From Stanieria sp. NIES-3757 (GTDB lineage Bacteria > Cyanobacteriota > Cyanobacteriia > Cyanobacteriales > Xenococcaceae), in assembly GCA_002355455.1 (NCBI GenBank), contig AP017375.1, positions 2,480,001 to 2,544,000 of the forward strand: 64,000 nt of DNA, read 5' to 3'. Below the pieces are notes generated by a model that made no database searches, had not been told where the DNA came from, and worked only from the letters and a program-made list of their open reading frames with translations. Made by a program: the position numbers and the translations under genes. Below, in pieces: positions 17,995-28,008 of the stretch (the first letter of the stretch is position 1; every line of letters begins with the position of its first letter).

Positions 17995-20019
17995 ATGGTC
18001 AAAAGTAAACTTGAATTGGTACAAAATCAGCAACAAGCTACTTCAAATCAACAAGATTGCTCTTGGACAATTGAAGATAGTGAAACTCTTTATGGTATTC
18101 AAGGCTGGGGTGAGCCTTATTTTTCAATTAATGCTGCCGGTCATGTAACGGTATCTCCTCAAGGAGATTCTCGTGGATTTTCTTTAGACCTTTATGAATT
18201 AGTTGAATCGCTTAAAAAAAGAAATCTAGGTTTACCTCTGTTGATTCGTTTTTCGGATATTTTAGGCGATCGCTTGGAAAGATTACACGCTTCAATGAAT
18301 AGAGCGATCGCCCGATATAATTATCCAGGGAAATATCAAGGGGTTTTTCCAATTAAATGTAATCAACATCGTCATTTAGTTGAAGCAATTGTTCGCTTTG
18401 GTAAACCCTATCAATTCGGGTTAGAAGCTGGTTCAAAACCAGAATTAATGATTGCTTTGGCAGCGTTGGAAGCTGGTTACAACCAACAGAAGGATAATTT
18501 TGAGCCTTTGTTAATTTGTAATGGTTATAAAGACCGAGAATACATTGAAACCGCCTTACTTGCCAGAAAGTTGGGACAAAAACCAATTATCGTGATCGAA
18601 CAAATTGAAGAATTGTATTTAGCGATCGCAGTTAGTCGTCAGTTAGAAATTAAGCCGATTTTGGGAGTAAGAGCTAAATTATTAACGAAAGGTTCAGGAC
18701 GGTGGGGAAATTCCACTGGAGAAAGAGCTAAATTTGGTTTGACTATCCCGCAAATTGTTGAAGTAGTCGAACAACTGCAAGCAGCAGATTTACTTGATTC
18801 CTTACAACTATTGCATTTTCATGTCGGTTCTCAAATTTCTTCGATCAGCGTCGTCAAAGATGCCATTCGCGAAGCCAGCCAGATATATGTTCAACTGGTT
18901 AAAATGGGCGCAAATATGCAGTATCTGGACGTGGGAGGCGGTTTAGCAGTTGATTACGATGGTTCAAAAACCAACTTCCATGCTTCCAAAAATTACAATA
19001 TGCAGAATTATGCCAATGATATCGTGGCACAAATCAAAGACGCTTGCGCTCAAGGCAATGTCGCCGTACCAACTATTGTCAGTGAAAGTGGTAGAGCGAT
19101 CGCTTCTCATCAATCAGTTTTGGTTTTTGATGTCTTAGGAACTAGCGATGTCCCAACTACACCACCGCAACCTGTTCAAGAGGAGGAACATTTAGTTTTA
19201 CGCAATCTTTGGGAAACTTATCAATCCATTGATAGCAATAACTATCAGGAAACCTATCACGACGCAATTCAGTTTAAAGAAGAGGCGATTAGTTTATTCA
19301 ATTTGGGTTATTTTACCTTAGCACAGAGAGCTAGAGCCGAAGAACTCTATTGGGCTTGTTGTCGCAAAATTGTTGAAATTATTCCGCAACAGGGTTATGT
19401 ACCTGACGACTTGGAAGATTTAGAGAAGATGATGGCATCGATTTATTATATCAACCTCTCGATCTTTCAGTCAGTTCCTGATTCTTGGGCGATCGATCAG
19501 TTATTCCCAATTATGCCCATTCATCGTCTAGAAGAAAAACCAACAGCTAGAGGAATTTTAGCCGATCTTACTTGCGATAGCGATGGCAAAATCGATCAAT
19601 TTATCGATCTACGAGATGTTAAAGACATTTTAGAGTTGCATCCTCTCCAGTTTGTTAAGAGCCAAAATAACGGCGATTTGAGTAAGCAAAAGTCGCCAGC
19701 ACCTTATTATCTAGGGATGTTTTTAGTTGGTGCTTATCAAGAAATTATGGGAAATTTACACAACTTATTCGGCGATACTAATGTCGTTCATATTCAGATG
19801 ACTCCTAAAGGTTATCAAATCGAATATGTAGTCAAAGGCGATACGATTAAAGAAGTTTTGGGTTATGTACAATACAACCCAGAAGATTTGATCGAAACTA
19901 TGCGTCGTCGTACAGAAGTAGCTCTGCAAGAACGTAAAATTACTTTAGAAGAAGCGCAAAGATTATTGCAAAACTATGAAAGCAGTCTTAATAGTTACAC
20001 CTATTTAGTAGCAAATTAG
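17995..20019 (+). CDS. speA: Biosynthetic arginine decarboxylase
   Basis: This 674-residue PLP enzyme decarboxylates arginine to agmatine, the first step of polyamine synthesis. The PLP lysine is Lys121 in GVFPIKCNQH. Further typical motifs are HFHVGSQIS, LDVGGGLAVDYDG and ESGRAIASHQSVLV. The length is normal for the large SpeA type. A likely -10 box (TATAAT) lies at 17950. It is monocistronic or leads to the methyltransferase 133 bases downstream, though that gap argues for separate units. Confidence 0.95.
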   Translation: MVKSKLELVQNQQQATSNQQDCSWTIEDSETLYGIQGWGEPYFSINAAGHVTVSPQGDSRGFSLDLYELVESLKKRNLGLPLLIRFSDILGDRLERLHASMNRAIARYNYPGKYQGVFPIKCNQHRHLVEAIVRFGKPYQFGLEAGSKPELMIALAALEAGYNQQKDNFEPLLICNGYKDREYIETALLARKLGQKPIIVIEQIEELYLAIAVSRQLEIKPILGVRAKLLTKGSGRWGNSTGERAKFGLTIPQIVEVVEQLQAADLLDSLQLLHFHVGSQISSISVVKDAIREASQIYVQLVKMGANMQYLDVGGGLAVDYDGSKTNFHASKNYNMQNYANDIVAQIKDACAQGNVAVPTIVSESGRAIASHQSVLVFDVLGTSDVPTTPPQPVQEEEHLVLRNLWETYQSIDSNNYQETYHDAIQFKEEAISLFNLGYFTLAQRARAEELYWACCRKIVEIIPQQGYVPDDLEDLEKMMASIYYINLSIFQSVPDSWAIDQLFPIMPIHRLEEKPTARGILADLTCDSDGKIDQFIDLRDVKDILELHPLQFVKSQNNGDLSKQKSPAPYYLGMFLVGAYQEIMGNLHNLFGDTNVVHIQMTPKGYQIEYVVKGDTIKEVLGYVQYNPEDLIETMRRRTEVALQERKITLEEAQRLLQNYESSLNSYTYLVAN

Positions 20020-20152
20020 TAGGGGCAATTGTTGAATTAATCCTATACAAATCACAATGTCGTCTCGGAGAAAAACAAAACAGCAACAGTAGAAAATTAT
20101 TAAACTAATCTTCTTTTTGTAAGATTTAGTAAAAAAAAACTACTATGAATAT

Positions 20153-21004
20153 ATGAATAGCCTATCCGAGACTGCTTATTTAGTAGCTATGTATCGGGCG
20201 ATGGAATCTGCGCGTCCTGATGCTTTGTTTCAAGACCCTTTTGCCAGTATGCTAGCTGGAGGACAGGGTAGACTTCTGGCAGAAGTGTTTGGTAATCAAG
20301 AGCAAGCAGTAAATCTTATTGCAGTCCGCACTTATACTTTTGACCGTTTAATCGTACAGCTTTTAAATTCAACCAAAATTGATACAGTAATTAATTTAGG
20401 TGCAGGATTGGATACTCGTCCTTATCGTTTAGCTTTACCGCGATCGCTTTGTTGGATTGAAGTTGATTTTCCAGAAATTATCTCATACAAAACCGAAAAG
20501 TTACAACAAGAGCAACCTGTTTGTTCTTTAGAAAGGATTGAGTTGGATTTAACTAATTTTGAGTTGAGAAAAAATCTTTTTACTGAAATTAATTCTAAAG
20601 CGGAACGAGTACTTGTTATTACTGAGGGATTGCTTTCTTATTTATCTGAGGAACAAGTGAGTTTTTTAAGCGAAGAAATTAGAAACCAATCACACTTTTG
20701 TTGGTGGTTGTTTGAACTGATAGCAGCTTCGGAAATTATGCAAACTAAACCTTCTCAAACACAAAAACTTTTTCAGCAATATTTTGCAAATACCCTACAA
20801 TTTGCACCAGAAAATGGACTTGATTTTTTTTCTGAACGTGGTTGGCAAGTAGTTCAATTTTGTTCGATGTGGCGAGAATCTCGTCGATTGAAACGAGGAG
20901 TTTTTTTGGCACCTTTCTTAGAATTGTTGATGCGTTGGTTTAGCCAAAAATATTGGCAAGCAATTAATCAAAAGATTGGGATTGTTTTACTTGAAAAGAA
21001 TTAA
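20153..21004 (+). CDS. SAM-dependent methyltransferase, leucine carboxyl methyltransferase-like
   Basis: This 283-residue protein is of the PPM/LCM type. It has the family opening SETAYLVAMYRAMES.RPDALFQDPFA, then the SAM site VINLGAGLDTRPYRL (about 79-93), the acidic EVDFPEII, and VLVITEGLLSYLS. Such enzymes O-methylate carboxyl groups of small molecules or proteins; many bacterial members have no known substrate. An ATG nine bases earlier runs into a stop, so this start is right. The neighbours do not suggest a pathway. Confidence 0.8.
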   Translation: MNSLSETAYLVAMYRAMESARPDALFQDPFASMLAGGQGRLLAEVFGNQEQAVNLIAVRTYTFDRLIVQLLNSTKIDTVINLGAGLDTRPYRLALPRSLCWIEVDFPEIISYKTEKLQQEQPVCSLERIELDLTNFELRKNLFTEINSKAERVLVITEGLLSYLSEEQVSFLSEEIRNQSHFCWWLFELIAASEIMQTKPSQTQKLFQQYFANTLQFAPENGLDFFSERGWQVVQFCSMWRESRRLKRGVFLAPFLELLMRWFSQKYWQAINQKIGIVLLEKN

Positions 21005-21102
21005 TTTGCTTTCTGAGCGATCGAGTTTCCACAAATTATTTAATCATTAAGCAAAAAGAAATTGTCACTTGAGTTAATTCAAAATTTAATCAGCTAAAAG
21101 TC

Positions 21103-21597
21103 ATGTCAGATTTTGGTTTACAGCAAATTTTAAAACGTTTGTCCTATAATCTTGCTAGAGATTCTCTAGTGCAACAAGTAACTAATCAGTTAAAAATTTC
21201 TTTAGATGTAGACCGCATTTTAGTCTATTATTTTTATCGTCAATGGCAAGGACAAGTTACGTTTGAAGTTATTAGTTCTCCTCAATTATCAATCTTAGGC
21301 TCAACTGGCCCAGATGAATGTTTTAATGGCGACTATGCTGCTATGTACCAAGCTGGCCGAGTTAGAGCGATCGCAAATATTGAAACTGAAAATATCGCTG
21401 ATTGTCACCGAGATTTTTTAAGAAAGTTGCAAGTTCGAGCTAATTTGGTTGTACCCGTACTTGTTCAACAACAATTGTGGGGACTTTTAATTGCTCATCA
21501 TTGTCAAAATCCCCGAAGTTGGTCGACTAATGACGTTCAAATTATGCAAACCAATGCAGCTATTTTAGAGCAATCGGGTGTTTTAATTAATCAGTAG
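21103..21597 (+). CDS. Stand-alone GAF protein with cyanobacteriochrome DXCF and CH cysteines
   Basis: This 164-residue protein is essentially one GAF domain. It carries DECF at residues 71-74 and CH at 101-102 within LRKLQVRANLVVPV, followed by WGLLIAHHC. The two Cys are 28 residues apart, the same as Cys494 and Cys522 in the TePixJ cyanobacteriochrome. In DXCF cyanobacteriochromes the CH cysteine holds the bilin and the DXCF cysteine makes a second, light-dependent bond giving a blue/green photocycle. No output domain is attached, so it would need a partner, perhaps the FHA-GAF protein downstream. Bilin binding is inferred, not shown. Confidence 0.75.
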   Translation: MSDFGLQQILKRLSYNLARDSLVQQVTNQLKISLDVDRILVYYFYRQWQGQVTFEVISSPQLSILGSTGPDECFNGDYAAMYQAGRVRAIANIETENIADCHRDFLRKLQVRANLVVPVLVQQQLWGLLIAHHCQNPRSWSTNDVQIMQTNAAILEQSGVLINQ

Positions 21598-21819
21598 ATT
21601 TGGCAGAGTAACACGGTAGATGAATCTTAACTTGCAATCGTTTTACTTAATTATTCAATTAATTTAATCAGTTAATTAGGTTTGTATAGTTATTTATCAA
21701 TACTTAAAAACTATATTTTTAATAAAATTTTACGCAAAAATTATTTGAAGCTTCTACTCTTACAATTAACAAGCTTTTTAATCAACCTAAATTGTTCAGA
21801 ATAATCTTTAGAACTAAAC

Positions 21820-22833
21820 GTGCCTTATTTACTTTTCCGCAATCAAAATAACAGGGAAAAGGTTTATAAATTGAAGTTTGGCATCAACAAAATCGGACGA
21901 CTACTCGATAATGATATTGTTATTTCGGATAGTAGTGTCTCTCGCAATCATGCCACTATCGAAGTTAAACCTGATGAAACTATTATCAAAGATTTAAATA
22001 GTAAAAATCGTACTTTTGTTAATGAGGTTGAAATTAGTCAATTTTTACTAAAAGAAGGCGATTTAGTGAGCTTTGGCAATGTAAATTTAGTTTACAATTC
22101 TATTTATAGACTTAAACCTAATCTAGTTGCTAATCAGCAACAACCTATAATTGTCAAACAAATTAATTCTCAACAAAATGCTCAATTATTCGGAACTTTA
22201 ACTACTACTAAATCGCTCCATCATTCTTTAATTCAAATTGCTAGTAAAAATAGAGAACAAAGAATCTTAGAAAAACTCAAAATTTTATTAGAAATAAGTA
22301 AACAACTTTGCTCGCCAGAAAAACTAAAACAAATTTTAAATAAAGTTTTGGATTTTTTATTTAAAGTAATGGATGTGGATCGAGCTGTAATTTTATTAGT
22401 AAACGAACAAACGAATCAGTTAGAATTTAAAGCAGTAAAACTAGCATACCAAGTAAAAAATAGTCAAGAATTTTATAGTTCAAAAATAACTAACTTAGCT
22501 CGCGAAACTGGCGATATTATTGTAACAGCTAATGCAATGACAGATGAACGCTTTAAAAGTTCTAAATCTATTGTTAGTTCTTCAATTCATGCCTCTATCT
22601 GTGTGCCTCTAAAGATTAAAGAGCGCATTATTGGAGTGTTATACATAGATAATTTATTCATGCCTTTTGTTTATGATGATGAAGATGTCGAATTTGTGTC
22701 TTGTCTTGCTAATCAAGCTGCTGCTGCTATTCACATGGCTAATGAATTTGATAAGCGGGAACAAGAATTTTTACAGAGAGAACAAAAATTAAAAAGGCAA
22801 ATTAATGAATTTATGTCAGTGTTTAAAAATTAA
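21820..22833 (+). CDS. FHA-GAF domain protein
   Basis: This 337-residue protein starts at GTG. Residues about 1-90 form an FHA phosphothreonine-binding domain (KIGRLLDNDIVISDSSVSRNHATI, then KDLNSKNRTFVN). Residues about 145-312 form a GAF domain (LCSPEKLKQILNKVLDFLFKVMDVDRAVILL to SCLANQAAAAIHMAN). The last 25 residues form a short coiled coil (REQEFLQREQKLKRQI). It has no cyanobacteriochrome cysteines. In related proteins this FHA-GAF pair precedes an adenylate cyclase or kinase; here the output is missing. It follows the photoreceptor-like GAF gene by 222 bases. Confidence 0.8.
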   Translation: MPYLLFRNQNNREKVYKLKFGINKIGRLLDNDIVISDSSVSRNHATIEVKPDETIIKDLNSKNRTFVNEVEISQFLLKEGDLVSFGNVNLVYNSIYRLKPNLVANQQQPIIVKQINSQQNAQLFGTLTTTKSLHHSLIQIASKNREQRILEKLKILLEISKQLCSPEKLKQILNKVLDFLFKVMDVDRAVILLVNEQTNQLEFKAVKLAYQVKNSQEFYSSKITNLARETGDIIVTANAMTDERFKSSKSIVSSSIHASICVPLKIKERIIGVLYIDNLFMPFVYDDEDVEFVSCLANQAAAAIHMANEFDKREQEFLQREQKLKRQINEFMSVFKN

Positions 22834-22876
22834 CAATCAAACTATTAAGTAAAAACAAAAATTAACCTGTTAACCT

Positions 22877-23296
22877 TTAATTGATTTCACAATTATTTTC
22901 ACTATGACAACCAAAAGAATAAGCTGACTGATAAGTAGAATTCCTTTTCCCAAACCAATTATAACGATTGTCTCTGATTTGTTCGTAAGTACGATCCCCT
23001 AGAAATTTTATTCCTGGAAGACTACGATAAATATTAATAAAAACTTCACCCATCGGTAAAATTCGGACAATTTCTTCAGCAGCATTACTGCCTTGCCATC
23101 TTTTTTCTGGTTGTTCGGCATCAATTAAAATCATACCCATTTGACAATCATCAATTGTAATCTGAAATTGATTCAGAGTAGCTTCATTCTGCATGGGAAT
23201 ATAATCAAAAATATTACCGCGATCAAATTGTTCTAATAATTGGGTAAAAGTAACACAAAGATGGCAATTGCCATCATAAATAACGTGATATTTCAT
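22877..23296 (-). CDS. DCC family thiol-disulfide oxidoreductase-like protein (DUF393)
   Basis: This 139-residue protein opens with YDGNCHLC, the DxxCxxC motif that names the DCC family (DUF393). The fold is thioredoxin-like and a redox role is usually assumed. The C-terminal end has two more Cys (FGCHSENNCEIN). It lies 10 bases downstream of menD on the same strand, so it is probably co-transcribed with the phylloquinone genes. A link to quinone or redox state is suggestive only. Confidence 0.75.
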   Translation of the reverse strand: MKYHVIYDGNCHLCVTFTQLLEQFDRGNIFDYIPMQNEATLNQFQITIDDCQMGMILIDAEQPEKRWQGSNAAEEIVRILPMGEVFINIYRSLPGIKFLGDRTYEQIRDNRYNWFGKRNSTYQSAYSFGCHSENNCEIN

Positions 23297-23306
23297 ATTT
23301 AAATTG

Positions 23307-25067
23307 TTATTGAAATTTTTGTGCTAATTGATTTAAATTAGTTTGTAACCACCAAGCATCCGCTTTGCGATCGCTATAAATTTCTAAAACTCGAATACCT
23401 TGTTGGGGTAGAGGATTTAATAAATTTTGTAGTTGTTGCCAGGTATTAATTAATTTATATTCTACTCCGTAAGTCTGGCATAGTTGAGCAAAATCAACTG
23501 TTTGAGGAGTAGCAAAATATTCTTCAAAGGGTGGTTCAAATTGAGCAATCGGTAACATTTCAAAAATGCCCCCACCATTATTATTCACTAAAATAATTGT
23601 TAGATGTCCTTGAAATTTATTGCTGATTAAAAAACCATTAGTATCGTGTAGTAAAGCTAAATCTCCTGTAATTAATACGGTACTTTGATGACGATGAGCA
23701 ATTCCTAAAGCAGTAGACAATGTGCCATCAATTCCATTTGCCCCTCGATTAAAATAAGGTCTAATATAATTATTATTAGCTTGCCAAAAAAACTCAGCAT
23801 TACGCACTGACATACTATTAGCAATAAAGATTGGTGTGTGAGATGGCAAACATTGAGAAATTAACCAGGCAATTTTACCTTCATAAAAGTCTTGGATCGA
23901 TTCAAATCTCTGTTGAAAAATTTCTCTGGCTTGCTGTTCTAAACTACACCACTTTTCCAGATAAACTGAGCTTACTTGATTATTATTATAGCTAGTAAGA
24001 CTATTAGCTAATGTTTCAATGCCAACCCGTAAATGAATAGTTTTGCCGTGAAGTGGATCGAAATTATTTTCTCCATCGGTAATAACCCAACGTTGAGAAG
24101 AAATTTTTTCCAACCAACTGCGTAACTTTTTACTAATAGGAAGCTCACCCAATTGAATTACTATTTCAGGTTCTAATTGTGCTGCCAATTGCTCATTACG
24201 TAAAATGAGATCGTAGCTAGTAATCAAAGCAGGATTAATATTCGCATAATTTCTTAACGGAGATAAAGCTTCAGTTAAAACAGGAAACTGTAATGTTTGC
24301 GATAAATTTGCGATCGCGTGACAATATTTTTCTGGATTGATAGGTTGAGCTAATCCAGCAATAATAATTCCGTTTTGATAATTTTGCCATTGTTGAAGAG
24401 GTAGGCAAGTAGAAGAATTGTAATAAGAAACTTGCTGATAATTAACTAAATTAGAAAAAAAATCTGTAGAAGAAAAAGTTGATTCTAAAGCAACAATTTC
24501 TGGTTCAATAGTTGGGGCTAAAGGTTCGCGAAACGGTATATTAAGATGAACCACTCCTGAATAGGGAAATAAAGCACATTCCCAAGCATGAATAATATTT
24601 TGTCGCAGATAACGCAGCATGGTGAACTCTGCTTCTGGTAAAGCTAATTCAGTTTGCCAGTTAGGATAATTAGCATACAATTTAATTTGATCGATTGTTT
24701 GTCCTGCATGACAATGACGCAATTCGGGAGGGCGATCGGCTGTTAAAATAATTAAGGGTACACGACTTTCTTTAGCTTCAATCGCAGCAGGATAAAAATT
24801 TGCTCCTGCCGTTCCCGAGGTACAAACTAAAACCACGGGCAAGTGTAGTTGTTTAGCTTTACCCAAGGCAAAAAAAGCTGCGGAGCGTTCGTCTAAAATT
24901 GGAATCGTATCTATCTCTTGATGTTGGGCAAAAGCTAACGTTAAAGGAGTTGAGCGAGAACCCGGACATACTACTGCTGTGGTTAATCCCACACAATTAA
25001 AAGTTTCAACGATAATTGATGCCCACAGGCTATTTAAATTGCGAAAATCAATCATTGGTATTAGCAA
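23307..25067 (-). CDS. menD: SEPHCHC synthase MenD
   Basis: This 586-residue thiamine-diphosphate enzyme joins isochorismate and 2-oxoglutarate, an early step of phylloquinone synthesis. The N-terminal block VVCPGSRSTPLTLAFA and the ILDERSAAFFALG motif (catalytic Glu) are typical. The cofactor motif is GDLALLHDTNGFL near residue 466-478. It lies 73 bases after menF, on the same strand, with a DCC protein following. The start MLIPMIDFRN leaves Met5 as an alternative. Confidence 0.95.
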   Translation of the reverse strand: MLIPMIDFRNLNSLWASIIVETFNCVGLTTAVVCPGSRSTPLTLAFAQHQEIDTIPILDERSAAFFALGKAKQLHLPVVLVCTSGTAGANFYPAAIEAKESRVPLIILTADRPPELRHCHAGQTIDQIKLYANYPNWQTELALPEAEFTMLRYLRQNIIHAWECALFPYSGVVHLNIPFREPLAPTIEPEIVALESTFSSTDFFSNLVNYQQVSYYNSSTCLPLQQWQNYQNGIIIAGLAQPINPEKYCHAIANLSQTLQFPVLTEALSPLRNYANINPALITSYDLILRNEQLAAQLEPEIVIQLGELPISKKLRSWLEKISSQRWVITDGENNFDPLHGKTIHLRVGIETLANSLTSYNNNQVSSVYLEKWCSLEQQAREIFQQRFESIQDFYEGKIAWLISQCLPSHTPIFIANSMSVRNAEFFWQANNNYIRPYFNRGANGIDGTLSTALGIAHRHQSTVLITGDLALLHDTNGFLISNKFQGHLTIILVNNNGGGIFEMLPIAQFEPPFEEYFATPQTVDFAQLCQTYGVEYKLINTWQQLQNLLNPLPQQGIRVLEIYSDRKADAWWLQTNLNQLAQKFQ

Positions 25068-25140
25068 ATTGAAGGCTGATTGTTAAACCAACAATCAAAA
25101 TTAAGTAGTTTCAGTATCTCAAAAAATTACCCTTCAATTA

Positions 25141-26583
25141 CTAAACTAAGGCTTTTAATAACGATTGTAATTTCAATTCAATCTCTGCAAATTCTTTATC
25201 AGGATTAGAACCAGAAACGATTCCCGCTCCTGCATAAAGTCGAGCGCGATTTCCTTCAATCAAAGCTGAACGAATACCAACGATAAACTCACTATTGCCT
25301 TGATAATCAACCCAACCTAAAGGAGCAGCATATAAAGAGCGGTCAAATTTTTCATAACGGCGAATTTGTTCACAAGCAATTTCTGTAGACACACCAGCAA
25401 CCGCAGGAGTTGGATGTAGTTGAGCCACAATTTCTAAAGGATCGAGATCGTGAGATAAATGGGCATAAATTGGTGTCCATAAATGTTGAATATTAGATAG
25501 TTGCAGTAGTTGCAAAGGAAGTTGTTGAGGTTTTAAATCCAATTGACGCAAACGCTCAATTAAAAAATCACTAACTGCTTGATGTTCTCGTTTTTCTTTT
25601 CTATTTTTCAGTAACAAATTGGCTAATTGAACATCTTCGGCAGTGGTTTTTCCGCGAGGAGCAGAACCCGCTAAAGCATCTGTTACTAACTGTTTATTTT
25701 GAATACTAATTAAACGTTCGGGACTAGCTCCAATAAAATTGTTATCTTGACCATTACTAGTAGAAAAAATATAACAATCAGGATGGCGTTGCCGAAGATT
25801 ATCTAAAGATTTAATCAAACGAAAAGGAACAGGAGAAATGACATCAGTAGCATAGGCAAGCACTATTTTACTGAATTCATCAACTGCGATAGAATTTAAA
25901 GCAGAAGTAACTACAGATTTAAAATATTCGGAGTCTTCAGAAATTGAATTGTAGTTGTTAGCAAAATCTTCATTAATTTCCGAACTTATTTTTTGCTGAA
26001 GCGACCAATCAATCGAATTAATTTTTTGTTTTATTTCTTCAACAATTAACTTAGAATTGTCAGCATAATTAACGGGAACATTAACAATTAATATGCAAGA
26101 TTTGTTCTTTTTAATTATTTGTAATCGAGGTAAAAAAACCGTAGCAGCAGGAAAAGGAGAATAGCTTTTATCTGCATCAGGAAAAAAGGTAAAAGTACAG
26201 AACAAATGAGGCCCAGCACCAGCAATACTAGTCTCACCTTTTCTAACAGTTTTCTTTAAACATTTTTGAATAAAATTTTGAGCGAGTTTAAAGCGATCAC
26301 GCGAATCAATTAATAATTTTTGGGTTACTCCACAAGCAACAACCGCTTCTTGTTTGCGGGGATTTTCCCAATAAAAATGTAGAGAATTAGACTGATTAAA
26401 AGTTTGTAAAAAAGCTAAGGGATCGACCGTAGGAATCCTTTGCACAAAACTAATAATTTTTTTTGGTTCGTTCGGTTCACTTACTAATTGCTTTTTATCC
26501 CAAAAGTTATCTAATTTTAAATGATCTTGAAAAATTAGATCGAGTTCAGAAACAACGGGCATGGAGATTCTAGATTGTGTCAT
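25141..26583 (-). CDS. menF: Isochorismate synthase MenF
   Basis: This 480-residue chorismate-utilising enzyme makes isochorismate for phylloquinone. The conserved C-terminal core is visible: KIVLAYATDV, FIGASPERLIS, ALAGSAPRGKT, QHLWTPIYAHL, LHPTPAVAGVS and RLYAGAGIVSGSNPDKE. It starts the menF-menD-DCC unit and is divergent from menA, 390 bases away. The N-terminus is variable in this family, so the start is not certain. Confidence 0.93.
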   Translation of the reverse strand: MTQSRISMPVVSELDLIFQDHLKLDNFWDKKQLVSEPNEPKKIISFVQRIPTVDPLAFLQTFNQSNSLHFYWENPRKQEAVVACGVTQKLLIDSRDRFKLAQNFIQKCLKKTVRKGETSIAGAGPHLFCTFTFFPDADKSYSPFPAATVFLPRLQIIKKNKSCILIVNVPVNYADNSKLIVEEIKQKINSIDWSLQQKISSEINEDFANNYNSISEDSEYFKSVVTSALNSIAVDEFSKIVLAYATDVISPVPFRLIKSLDNLRQRHPDCYIFSTSNGQDNNFIGASPERLISIQNKQLVTDALAGSAPRGKTTAEDVQLANLLLKNRKEKREHQAVSDFLIERLRQLDLKPQQLPLQLLQLSNIQHLWTPIYAHLSHDLDPLEIVAQLHPTPAVAGVSTEIACEQIRRYEKFDRSLYAAPLGWVDYQGNSEFIVGIRSALIEGNRARLYAGAGIVSGSNPDKEFAEIELKLQSLLKALV

Positions 26584-26974
26584 TATAGAGGAGAACTATA
26601 GCGGTATCTAAAAAGTTTAAAAATTGCTTTGTTATTAGTTGTTAACTAATCAAAAAATTCCATCAATTTATATGATCGATTATAAGTCATTACTCCTAAT
26701 CTTCCTAATGACAATACAAGTTAGTTCTGCATACTCTTTAATACCCCCAAATTCTCTACATCATTGCCAGCCTATCAGATTTCTTGAAGATTGTGTAAAA
26801 AAATACGGTCATCATTTTAGTATTTAAGTACTATCCAAGAGTCGCGATCATGAATTTTCATGAAAAGAAGAGAAACATCAGGTAACAGACCTGATAGGCT
26901 ACAACATAAACCTTTAGTTGTAATCAAAGCCAATACCGCTATTTTTCAGCAATCAAGGCAAAATCTTAACTTGA
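26584..26974. other. Intergenic region between menF and menA
   Basis: This divergent promoter region of 390 bases holds no gene I accept. It has a pair of inverted 9-base segments, GCCTATCAG (26769-26777) and CTGATAGGC (26891-26899), 113 bases apart. Their meaning is unknown. Confidence 0.4.
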
Positions 26975-27883
26975 ATGACTACTAAACTAATTACGGTAGA
27001 CAACCGCAAACTCTGGTTGGCTGCTATTAAACCACCAATGTATACTGTAGCAGTTATTCCTATTACAGTAGGAACAGCAGCAGCATACAATCAAACTGGA
27101 AAGTTTGAACCCCAAATATTTTTTACTTTTTTAAGCGCAGCTATTCTAATTATTGCTTGGTTAAATTTGAGTAATGATGTGTTTGATTCCGAGACAGGTA
27201 TTGATATTAATAAAGCTCATTCTGTAGTTAATTTAACAGGTAATAAATCCTTAGTTTTTTGGATTGCTAATTTGTGTTTGAGTTTAGCAATTCTAGGTAT
27301 CTTGGCGATTACTTGGTGGCAACAAGATGGAACAGTATTAGGAATAATTTTGCTTTGTTGTGCGTTGGGTTATACTTATCAAGGACCTCCTTTTCGTTTA
27401 GGTTATCTAGGTTTAGGAGAAATTATTTGTTTTTTTACTTTTGGTCCAGGCGCAATTAGTGCTGCCTATTATTCTCAAAATCAAAATTTTTCCATTCAGT
27501 GTTTAGCTCCTTCAATTTTAATTGGAATTAGTACTTCAATTATTTTATTTTGTTCTCATTTTCATCAACTAGAAGATGATTTAGCAGCAGGCAAAAAATC
27601 ACCAATCGTTCGTTTAGGAACTTTAAAAGGTTCACAATTACTAAATTGGTTGACACTTAGTATTTTTATTTTGACTGTAATTTTTATTGGCTTAAATTAT
27701 TTGCCTTGGTGGAGTGGCTTAATTTTTGTTAGTTTTCCGTTAGCCTATCAATTAATTAATCATGTGAATCAATACCACAATTATCCCGATAAAGTAAGTA
27801 ATTCTAAATTTTTAGCCGTTAATTTTCATTTCTTGAGCGGATTATTGTTAGCTTTAGGTTTAGTTTTACCTCATTTAATTTAA
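26975..27883 (+). CDS. menA: 1,4-dihydroxy-2-naphthoate prenyltransferase MenA
   Basis: This 302-residue UbiA-family membrane enzyme attaches the phytyl chain to 1,4-dihydroxy-2-naphthoate, making demethylphylloquinone for photosystem I. It has about eight to nine membrane helices. The two Asp-rich prenyl-diphosphate motifs are LSNDVFDSE (about 67-75) and HQLEDDLAAGKKSP (about 197-210). Divergent placement next to menF and menD fits a shared pathway. Confidence 0.94.
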   Translation: MTTKLITVDNRKLWLAAIKPPMYTVAVIPITVGTAAAYNQTGKFEPQIFFTFLSAAILIIAWLNLSNDVFDSETGIDINKAHSVVNLTGNKSLVFWIANLCLSLAILGILAITWWQQDGTVLGIILLCCALGYTYQGPPFRLGYLGLGEIICFFTFGPGAISAAYYSQNQNFSIQCLAPSILIGISTSIILFCSHFHQLEDDLAAGKKSPIVRLGTLKGSQLLNWLTLSIFILTVIFIGLNYLPWWSGLIFVSFPLAYQLINHVNQYHNYPDKVSNSKFLAVNFHFLSGLLLALGLVLPHLI

Positions 27884-28008
27884 CTAATATGAAATATTTA
27901 AATGTTTGGTAAAGTTGGAATCTGCTTTAGCTTTTAGCTATTAGCTGAATCATTAACTAAAATCAAACTATCGTTAACATTCTTTTTTTATTTCATACTA
28001 AGTTAGAG

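Noticed and set aside
26639-26827. Rightward 62-codon frame between menF and menA
   Set aside because: It starts at TTG without a ribosome site, lies in the divergent promoter region and resembles nothing known.
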